This document shows positions 25,701 to 34,600 of a DNA stretch of 64,000 nt, piece after piece. The stretch's first letter is position 1, and the number at the start of each line of letters is the position of its first letter. Below the pieces are notes generated by a model. It was not told where the DNA came from and made no database searches. It saw only the letters and a list, made by a program, of their open reading frames with translations. The translations under genes and the position numbers were made by a program. The stretch spans positions 16,708 through 80,707 of the forward strand of contig JAHQIW010000480.1 in NCBI GenBank assembly GCA_019055375.1. Direction: 5' to 3'. This DNA comes from Parelaphostrongylus tenuis. Taxonomy: Eukaryota; Nematoda; Chromadorea; Rhabditida; Metastrongylidae.

Positions 25701-28148
25701 GGCGGTCGCCTGCCTCTCCTCCTCATTACATGTATAATCCAGTGAAAACAATAAAAACGAACATCTTGGGAACGATAAATATGCTCGGCTTAGCTAAGTT
25801 GGCGATATTTTTGATTCATAAAACAAGTCAGTGAAGTTTTTCCATCTTTTTTATCAATTAAATGGCACTAGTTTTTGGGCGCGTCAAAGCCACTGTGCTA
25901 CTTGCATCGACATCGGAGGTCTACGGTGATCCAGAAGTTCATCCACAACCTGAGACCTACTGGGGTCATGTGAATACAATTGGACCCCGTAGCTGTTATG
26001 ATGAAGGAAAACGAGTCGCCGAATCTCTTATGGTTGCCTACAATAAGCAGGTAGTTATTATTACTCAGTAATTTTTTTTTTCGCTGAGTGATATGCAAAA
26101 GATCCAACCACTAGCGAGAGTTGAACTCGCGTTTTACCCGTATCGGGTGTTGCGTGATTCCTCTTCACCACCTAGGCCACCGCTCTGTTGTCAGTCTTTC
26201 TTCGGTTTCCTGCGATTTTCAAGAACATTTTGAATGGTTGTCAGCTTAACTAGATTTGTTGCCGATTTGTACCCAGCGGACCAAACCCGTAAGAGCGGGT
26301 TGTTGACAGCTACGATAGGACATATCGAAAAAAGTGACGAGAAAGCTGTGGCATCGGTGATCTAGTGGCAGCATGTACCACCGATGGTCAGAAGCGGTTT
26401 GACTCTCCGTAATTTTGAATTTCAGGTTGGAAGTTTCACATATCACTTAGTATCGTCGGATTTAGATAGTTATATAGCGGTTTATCCTCGATGAAAATTG
26501 TAGAATAAGCGCAATTCTAGGAACATGTTTCTATAAGAATAGCCCGGATATTCAATACGTTTGGTCCACGAATGCATATGAGTGATGGGCGTGTGGTGTC
26601 TAACTTCATCATTCAGGCATTGCAGGGAAGCCCAATAACGGTACGTTCTGCTTCATCAATGCTTCTCTCAAAGGTTCTAATTTTGAATGCTACAGCGTTA
26701 CAAGAGGGTTTTCCAAAAAAAAAAAGGCCGCGTAGTGCAGTAGCCAGGTATTTGAGCTTTCGAATGGTTACTAACACTCTTATGAAAAGTTCTTGTTCAG
26801 CGAAAGGAGTTGCTTCTTCATTTGTCGCCAGTTAACAGAAAAGATCCCTTAGTAGTATAGTTTATAGCAAGAGCGCGCGTGTCTCAGTGATTAAAGGTGC
26901 TCTTAGACCCACACGTCGATCAGTCGATGATAGACGGTTCGATCCGGAGTTTAAAGCTCATCAAGTTTTTCATTCTTTGGGGTCGGTGAATCAGTACAAG
27001 ACTTGCCGGGGAGGATAGCAGTGCGACTTGACTCATCGATAGGCCATCGCGAGTCATTGTAAAGGCCACATATCATTAATCACCTCAAATAACACTCGAT
27101 AAGGACGAATGCAATGCGCATCTCTTCAGAGATGTTTAACGACAAGAACTTTTTTTTTTTTGAATGTCATCTTCTTCAGCATAGCTGGTGCAGCACCTTT
27201 CAGATCTACGGTGATGGGACACAGACAAGATCGTTCCAGTATATCGATGACCTTATTGACGGACTCATTTCACTTATGAACAGCAATTGTTCGTTGCCAG
27301 TTAATCTTGGAAATACCGAAGAGCATTCTATCAAGGACTTCGCTTACATTATAAGAGATCTTGTCGGTAAGAATTCTCTTGGCTCTCTCCATATCAATAT
27401 AAATTCACTCTATTCGATTTTTTTTTTGAGGTAGTTCAAGTGAAATTGTTAACCAGGAGTCCCAAGAGGATGATCCACAGCAACGGAAACCCGATATTTC
27501 TAGGGCTGCGAAGGAATTGAACTGGAAACCTAAGGTAGCACATACTCTCTAGCGTGACCATTTCGACCTACATTTTGTTTTTAGTGCTTTCTAACAGTGT
27601 CATAATGTTATAAATGTACATGTGGAAGTATCAAACGGCATGCAAAGAATTCGGCAATAAGCGGGAGTTGAGCCCGCTGTTCACCCATCCAGCGTGCGCG
27701 TGCTACCATTACATCACCGAGGCCGTCGCTTTCCTACCACTTTCATAAATACATTCTGTCGTAGTTGTAAGCCATCAACATTCAAAGGGTTTGGTCGGGT
27801 AAATCCATATCGTCATTTACTCCAGTTTAGCTGGCAGCTATCTGATATAAACATTCTATGCGTATTCCTTGATCTTACTTCTTTTGGGCCTCGGTGGTGT
27901 TATGGTCTGGGTTATTGGTTATGGTTATTACGAGACGCGGGTTCAACTTCTGCGTGGAGTCGAGTTTTTTGCATACCACTTAACACTTTTAGATGTAAGC
28001 ATTTAATTCATTGCTAAAGGAGGTATAGCGATATTGAGCAGGTGTTTATCTGGTTTTTTAGGTTCCTATGCTGGAGGGATTAAAAAAGACGATAGAATAT
28101 TTTCGTCAAGAGATGAATGGAAATCGACGCTTATCTGATGATCTGTGA
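22740..28148 (+). CDS. sqv-1: UDP-glucuronate decarboxylase (UDP-xylose synthase), with apparent lesions
   Basis: Converts UDP-glucuronate to UDP-xylose in the secretory pathway, the donor for starting glycosaminoglycan chains. Exons: 22740-22821 (type II anchor [10 protein letters not shown] plus a hydrophobic run), 22885-23078 (stem), about 24494-24582 (coiled stem), 24648-24768 (NAD motif [10 protein letters not shown]), 25491-25605 ([10 protein letters not shown]), 25682-25797 ([11 protein letters not shown]), 25879-26050 (STSEVYG, YDEGK = the YxxxK catalytic pair), 26521-26640 ([12 protein letters not shown]), 27204-27366 ([12 protein letters not shown]), 27431-27534 ([10 protein letters not shown]) and 28062-28148 (stop). 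The order and spacing match human UXS1 along the whole enzyme. Anomalies: the acceptor before 25491 is AT not AG; 25682-25797 carries one extra base near 25703 (exon length 116, expected 115); the acceptor before 25879 is GG not AG. A canonical alternative (donor after 25832, acceptor 25870-25871) keeps frame but adds about 12 residues. Family certain; intactness uncertain. Introns hold several SINE and fold-back elements. Confidence 0.93.
23640..24295 (+). repeat. tRNA-derived SINE-like sequences in an sqv-1 intron
   Basis: 23886-23962 is tRNA-like (GGCGGTGGTCGAGTGATTAG, then GAGATTGATCCTCTCCCC). 23640-23745 is a related antisense piece (CTCACGCGAGGGCTCAAGC ... CCACCGCCGCTCC), and 24128-24245 another (GTGATCGATTCCGCGTCGA), followed by an A-rich TTCAATAAAATAA tail. 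Probably SINE insertions; boundaries approximate. Confidence 0.5.
24921..25219 (+). mobile_element. tRNA-derived SINE, family A (intact head)
   Basis: Begins after a T run with GAGCGCATGTGGCGCAGTGG (A box TGGCGCAGTGG) and a B-box region GGTTAGATCTCGCGCTC. The body includes CCATCCATCCCTCCGGGGTC, GTCATTGTAAAGGCCAGATA and ends GATCAACGCCGAGAGCTTTA TCC. Further copies: 42790-43092, 43121-43426, 45445-45742 (minus) and 62983-63285 (plus). Sits in an sqv-1 intron. Confidence 0.88.
25270..25425. mobile_element. TIR element with tRNA-like antisense core, in sqv-1 intron
   Basis: Ends are inverted: GATGTTACAACTACATATGT at the left and CGAATATGTAGTTATAACAT at the right. The core reads TCGACCTGGACAGGAGTTGA ACC, a tRNA 3' half in antisense. 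Same terminus type (ATGATGTTATA) as 30836 and 37445. Confidence 0.6.
26085..26455. repeat. Fold-back of two facing tRNA-like units, in sqv-1 intron
   Basis: Left: GTGATATGCAAAAGATCCAA, GAGAGTTGAACTCGC (antisense B box), CACCACCTAGGCCACCG (antisense A box). Right: GGCATCGGTGATCTAGTGGC (A box) to AAGTTTCACATATCACT. The reverse complement of one side follows the other. The ends share GTGATATG/CATATCAC. Confidence 0.65.
26690..26835 (-). repeat. Partial family C arm in sqv-1 intron
   Basis: GGCCGCGTAGTGCAGTAGCC, GAGCTTTCGAATGGTTACTA and ACACTCTTATGAAAAGTTCT match the right arm of the family C elements, closest to 36585-36670. Only one arm present. Confidence 0.65.
26866..27125 (+). mobile_element. 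SINE family A, diverged subfamily, in sqv-1 intron
   Basis: tRNA-like head (GAGCGCGCGTGTCTCAGTGA, B box GACGGTTCGATCCGGAG) followed by the family A body (GGGGTCGGTGAATCAGTACA, GAGTCATTGTAAAGGCCACA, AATCACCTCAAATAACACTC). It ends about 80 bp before the exon at 27204. Confidence 0.75.
27597..28000. repeat. Fold-back of two facing tRNA-like units, last sqv-1 intron
   Basis: Left antisense unit 27640-27735 (GGGAGTTGAGCCCGCTGTTC, TACCATTACATCACCGAGGC) and right sense unit 27893-27990 (GCCTCGGTGGTGTTATGGTC, GACGCGGGTTCAACTTC) are reverse complements in order. The left end CATAATGTTATA resembles the termini at 25270, 30836 and 37445. Confidence 0.65.
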
Positions 28149-28502
28149 GATACTTCAATGTTAGCCAATAGAATTCTTATGGTCTACTAATTCAGTCTAC
28201 TTTTTGTCTTTCTTTTTGAAATGTTAGAGTGACTGGTAGTAAGGTTCCAACGGCCTTAAAGTTGTATGATTCTGGAAACTTTCGAGGGGTTTTACCAAAG
28301 ATTGTGAAATGAGGGCTTTCTAATGATTCGAGGTTAGATTCCTACTTAGTACTAGTGCATATATCGTTGTTAATTGTTGAAATATACGTGGAAATTGTAG
28401 AATATTTCAGTCTAGCATAATAACTAGTTAGATTCTTAGAATTAGCTGTAATTAGAAGCACGAATTTCTTGTCGCAATGTATAATTTGTCATTATTTTCT
28501 GT

Positions 28503-28508
28503 AATAAA
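28503..28508 (+). terminator. Poly(A) signal of the sqv-1 gene
   Basis: AATAAA lies 355 bp after the sqv-1 stop codon. The next gene on the same strand begins 118 bp later, the spacing normal for nematode operons. Confidence 0.6.
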
Positions 28509-28609
28509 ATTCGCTTTTCTGTGTCTGTTTCTGGGTGAAAATGTGTTATCACCTATCTTTACTATAGTCACAAGACAATGAGAATAGAAGAACAATATCA
28601 AACTATTAA

Positions 28610-28625
28610 TTAGATCGAACAGAGG
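28610..28625 (+). promoter_or_regulatory. Candidate trans-splice acceptor upstream of coiled-coil gene
   Basis: An AACAG precedes AGG-ATG directly (AG at 28621-28622, ATG at 28626). With a poly(A) signal about 118 bp upstream, this is where an SL2-type spliced leader would be expected if the two genes form an operon. Inference from spacing and motif only; the acceptor lacks a strong upstream T run. Confidence 0.4.
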
Positions 28626-31600
28626 ATGTCGAATACCTTCACCGAACCACCCAAGAAACGATCGCGACCAGAGCAGTCACAAGAAGATTTCAGTGATTCA
28701 GACGACTCATTCGACGACCCTGTTCTCGCGGAACCTAGTCAGATAACCCGTGAGACAATCATCTTATATTTGTTTCCGTGCCTTCCCTAAGTTTCAAATT
28801 ATAAAGATTACAGTTTTAAGAGAATATTCTACAGCGAAGGGAAGCTGGTGCAGTGAGTTTGGGGTCACAACAGCGAGCTGGAGGAAACTATAGTATTGGG
28901 GCCCCACAAAGGTGTAGTACTCCACTAGGTCATACGAGAGACGAGCATGATCTCAGAACATCCAAGCCATTTCTTAGGCAATGTGCTACTTCAGGACGAT
29001 TCACAGTACAGGTGCTTTTGTTATAACCCTGTTTCTCTATTATTTTCATAGGCTTAGTAAAGCTCTGCGATGTTTTTAGGATAAGAACGACTATCATCAA
29101 AATGGACAACTTCTGATGCTAAGAAATCGTGTTGAAAACATGGAAAGAGAGAAAGAACGTCTAGCTGCTGCGACTAGAGATCAGGTCCAATAAGTGTTCA
29201 ATTACCCAATTTTGGACATGGTCCTTGATGCTCTGTTTCAGATAATTTTAAAGGAGAAGCACCACGCAGCTGAACTCCTCAAGAAAGATGAGCGGATTCG
29301 TCAGCTTGAAACGCAAGTTCAAAGTTTGGTAAGCAGATTGATCTCAATCCTTCAGTCAGGTCATCTCCTTAAAATGATTGAAATTGGAACTTGCGGCGTT
29401 TATCAATCCCTGAAGGATGCCAGGCAATCGTCTTCATCTAGTATCGTTTGAGGTGATTGAGTGCATATCTGGTCTTACAGCAACTCGCAGTGGCCTCTCA
29501 ATCTATGAAGTTGGTGCTGCTATTCTCCCAGACAAGTGGGTATCAAGCACCTACTCCGGAGGAATGGAAGGCTTGCTAAAGTGCTAGCGCGAGATCGCAT
29601 TGGCCATCGATTGATCGACCACGTTGTATGTTGCAGAGCTCTCATAACCACTGTGTCACACGCCCTTGTTATCTCCGTAAAAGAGAACGATACAGTGCCC
29701 ACACGGATATCATCTATCGTTTCGTTGATCGTCGAGTGAGTCAACCTGGTGTCTAGATGCCCTCCATTTTTCGTTGCCGAGTCCAAAAGTAGCCCCATCA
29801 GGTTCCCATCGCTGCAAAACATCGTTGGGCATCATTGTTTCTTCAGGGTCAATGGCTCTGACCCTTGAGTCTGTGTGTTCCTGCTATGAGTTTGACACTC
29901 TGAAGAATTCGATCGCTAGTGGTTCTTGTCCATTAATCGTCGTTTAGAGGCATTACTTGTTCGGCTTACTGATTTGCGACAAGCTAGAACAGCGTCTCCG
30001 ATTGACAAAGGACGGAAAATCATTGAACAATGGGATTTCGACTGGTGCAAAACGATAGTGTCCCACCCCCGCCCCATTAGTGTTAGTGGTTGGCTTTCAT
30101 GTAGAAAAAGCTTCGGAAGTTCCAGTTTGGATATCCAAAGTTTGAGATTCTCAAGCCTTAACCAACTTCACTATCAAGACAACAATTTAGAAAAACAGAG
30201 GCGGGGTAGCGTAGTGTTTCGTAATGTGATGTATCAGGACGCAGAAAGATAACGCACTGGTTCAATTTTCCTCTTAACACTCTTGCGATCAACTCCTCAG
30301 GGAGCGTCTTAGCTTGGCTATTCCCCAGATTACTAGGTGGATCGTCTTGATCAGTATTCTACGGCACTGATGAAGAAGACGAAATCTTCGAGGAGCAGCC
30401 GGAGCAAGATATGGAATGTTCGAAGACCAATATAGAAAATGAATGCGGGGAAATGAATCGAATGCAAGAATCATTTGGAGCCATACAGTGCATTGTGTTG
30501 TCGTGTAGAGTACTGCAAGTGTGAGTTTAGCTAGGAGATGTCTAATCTAATCTCAAGTGTTTTTTTTTTCCTTTGTCCATTTTGTTTCTATCGTTTTAGC
30601 GACGGGAAAACCTGCAAACGAGTTTTCAAGCACACAATGTCACCCTTGGCGGTAATGATGCTGCTGAAATGGTGGATGGAAGTGTAGCGGGACAGTTGTT
30701 ACCTATGAAAAGAGTGCGTATTTGGTCATTCGCTTTCTTTGAGAGACTTGTTCTGAATATGGTTAAGATTTCCAATTTCATTAGGTCTTAGATGATCAAA
30801 CAGAATTCTTTTTATATAGCCGTTTCTGTCGGTGGTATGATGTTATAGTATAACCAGAACCAGTGATTTAGAGTGATGTGCAAAACATTCGCGTTAGGCG
30901 GGATTTCAACCCGCATTTCTCCCAATCGGGGCGCGTGCTCTATCCTTTGCACCACCGCCGTCTGTTTCCAATTGCAGGTTCAAGTCCCGCCTGACGCAAA
31001 TGTTTTCCACATCACTCTAGATAAGTGGGTATGCTATAACATCATGCCATCGCTGGAAGCGATTGAATAAAAAGAATTCTGTTTGTTAATTCAATACCCA
31101 ACATCTGTCAGCGTGACTGGATTCAATGTCGATAGCGACTACCGGGTCAAACCGTTGACGGTTGGTTGCTGGCAGATAGATGCGTTATAGCTTTGAAAGA
31201 GTGGTGTCAAAACAGGTGTTGGTGGTGCAAGGGATAAAGCACACACTCCCGGATTGGGTGAGGTGCAGGTTCAAGTCGCGCTTGACGCAAATGTTCTGCA
31301 AATGCAAATTCACTACAGATCACTGAATGTATTAGATCTTCTCATAAGTTTTGGCACTAGAGGAGTAAACATCAAATTTTCAACCAAAAGTGATTAAAAT
31401 TGCTTAATAACACTATTCAAAGTATGCGCCATCAGCCTGAACAAATTTCTGCCATCTCCTTCATTGTCAAAGTTGGGTCCTCTTCAGTTCCTTAGATGAC
31501 GATTTTTTGATCAACTTCGCGTGGACATCGGGATTGCAGCTGGTCCTTCAGGATGATGTTGCCGGCACGAAACTCAGCGAAGCACCGAAGCGGTGTTTGT

Positions 31601-34600
31601 CTGGACAGAAATTTCTTGAGCGTTTGCACGGTTGATGTTTTCGAAGGTGATCTCTGCATCACGTCCCAATTCGTACCCATAAAGCAGCAAAATTGCGACA
31701 GAGGCATCGTTAAGCGGCCGTGATATGGCAAGTGTAGACAAATTTGGTACGAAACAAAAGCTCAGAGAATTTGCACGAAGCGGTATTGATTTGTTTTTTT
31801 GGGATCTTTTCTAAATCCTGCCGAAATTTGGCACTGTTCTGTTATGGCGGTGCCACTCCAGGCCTTCGGTAAAGGCGTATTCTTTGCTGTTATCTGACGA
31901 GTGTGCGATTATCTGACGCCGTACCAGTCAAAATGAGATTTTGTTTTACATTTGAAGATTTCTCGCCTGTTAAAAGTTTTTTTATAACAAAATTTTGATC
32001 ACTAGATAGAGCAAATTTTTCTGATTAAGAAAATGTGTTTGCTCTTTAGAAAACTTCTTAGAGCTCTGCAATTCGCACCCTAACCGACTAGAAGTGCTAG
32101 TTGAGTGTGGAACCCAATATTCTTTCGGTCATTTCAAAGCTCGAAGAAGTCCTTTCCGGAAGCCATTGATACCATCATAATCGGAAAGATTTTCTTTATC
32201 TAACGATTAAAAGTTCATTACAACAGAACTTTTATCCAGTGAGAAATTTTCGATCGAGGGACAAAATCTTATTTTGACTGGTACGGCACCAAAAATAAGC
32301 TGTTTGAGAAATTGAACATGCCGTTGTAATTGACTTGATTTTGAGCTATCGACAAGTACGGAAACTTTTCGCGAAAGCAAAAAATACATCTTTACCGAAG
32401 GCCTCAAGTGGCGCTGCATCTTTAGACATCCTTTACTAGAGTCCTACCGCATTTTCAAACACCATATCTCACTATAAAAGTCAGATAATGCTGTTGTCAA
32501 ATGTCTTCCTTCTTACTATCTGAACGTATAAGTCAAAATCAAGATCTATTGGGTCTAAGCCTAAGCCCAAATGCCAAATGGGATTCTAGAAAAGATCAGT
32601 TATTTGAGAGATGTGTCCAGGCTGATGGCACATACTTTGAATAGTGTTGTTAAGCAGTTTCAAATACTTCAGGTTATTAAATTGGTGTTTATTGCTTTAG
32701 TGCCAGAACTCTCGAAAAAAACGCAGCACTTAAAACTTTTACGGTTCTTTCTGATCAGGAGGAACAAATGAAAAACCGATCTCATTCACTGGAGAGGAAT
32801 TTGTCATAGGAGTATCAGTAACCATTCGAAAGCTGAGACTTGAGGCTACAGCTCCACGTCGCCGTTTTGCAGAACACTCCTTTATAACGTTGTAGCATCC
32901 AGATTAAAAATTGTGTTTCACACTCGGTTTTCGCCTTCATTTTTATCACGCGTATAGATTCTCTGGAAGCCGAAGAGCATATCAATGAGTGAAGAAATTT
33001 TCGTAATTTTTTAACCAGTTGTTTTATCTGGAGTTTCTCTCAAAGCAGAGGAAGAGTTCCTAATTGAATAACAACACATCGATAGTTTTGCCTCGCCTTG
33101 TCCTTGCCACGCCTGCCACGACACTGCCTTGTTGAATACCCCGTAAACAACGTTGAGAAAAATATAAAACTTGATTTTATTTTCCCTGCTAAACCGTTTT
33201 TCCAAAAAATAAGCTCATCACTAAATCAGAAACATTACGCTATCAGATGATTGCTAATAGTCTAAAGAAAGAGCTCTGCTCGGCAAGGTTCAAAGCGCAA
33301 ATCAAAAGACCAGGGGGGATCAAAAGATCGAAAGAGATTTTCTAGAGCAAATACATTTTTGAATTCTTTGAAGCTTGTGCTATAGTTTGAGTACTGACAC
33401 TCTAGGGAAAGAGCTTTATCCAGCGAAATATAAGCGAAATAAGAAAAAAGAACACGTGGTTTCATGAAACATGACTTTGTTTTGAATGTTACAAGACATA
33501 AAGGGGTGTTTTTGAAAAACTGGAGGCGTGGATCTGAAGCCTCAAGTTTTAGCTTTCGAGTGGTTCGAATAACACTCGTGTGGAAAGTTCTTCTCGTTCC
33601 CTCCTAATAAGGAAGAACCTTTTTACTCCTCGGAGGTTTTATGGCTAATACGATCTCGACATAAAAGTGCGTTTAGGTGGTTTTTCCCCGACACGACATT
33701 AGATGGAAGACAGCTCTTAAATTTGGAGCTGGAGCTTCAGTATTTGCTCCTAGTTCATCGACTGATCGATTTGAAGTCGACACTGGTGCCGAAACGTTCA
33801 CAAACATTCCAAGCCAAGTTCTAATGGAAAATCCAGGTTCAAATTGGTCTATCATGTACAAGATTTTATCTAAAACGATAGGGAATATTGATTAGTTTTC
33901 TGAATTTTTTGTGAAAAAAGGGATTGAGAATCGTTGCTGATTGTATTCCTCGGAATGTCAAACGCGCAATAGGAAGACCATCAGTTCGATGGTCTGATTT
34001 CTTCACAGAAAGCGCGGAAAAGGATATAATGCTCACGGAATCCCAACAGCGAAGAAAACCCACTGGGGCATTTTTACAGGCGATAGAGAACAGCAGAAGT
34101 TTTACTGATGTCCTGCTCAAGTCACTCAGTGATCAATGAAACAACTTATGATACAGGTGATGCTCTGCCGTGAAAAAGTAATAGGCAGTAATTCAAGGCT
34201 TGAGCTTACAACAGTGATTTCAACTATGGCTTCAGCTCAACTAAGCTAATCTGTGCTTCGTTGAGCAATCCCGGCGACAATTTATTGCTGATAGCAACAA
34301 GAGTGGTTAGGACATGGTCGAGAGGAAAGTAGAACGAGAGCCTCGATGGTGCAGGGCGTAACACGTGAGCATCCTGGGATGGGTAGTCGCGTGTTCGAAT
34401 CCACTCCATGTCAGGTTCCACGTATCTCAGCACTCTTGTGATCAAATATCAGAGCGTGCTTTGCCATGAGAAAGAATTGGTAATCATTTGAAGTTAACAA
34501 TTTTCAAATTGAGATAGTTTATTCTTTGATCGCAGAGATATTTTATCACTCACTAATAAAGAATAGAAGACGACATAAGCTCGGATTTATGCAAAAGTCG

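Noticed and set aside
25312..25737. A 141-codon open frame on the plus strand
   Set aside because: It runs in a different frame from the conserved [10 protein letters not shown] exon inside it and reads through the intron and a TIR element, so it is a shadow.
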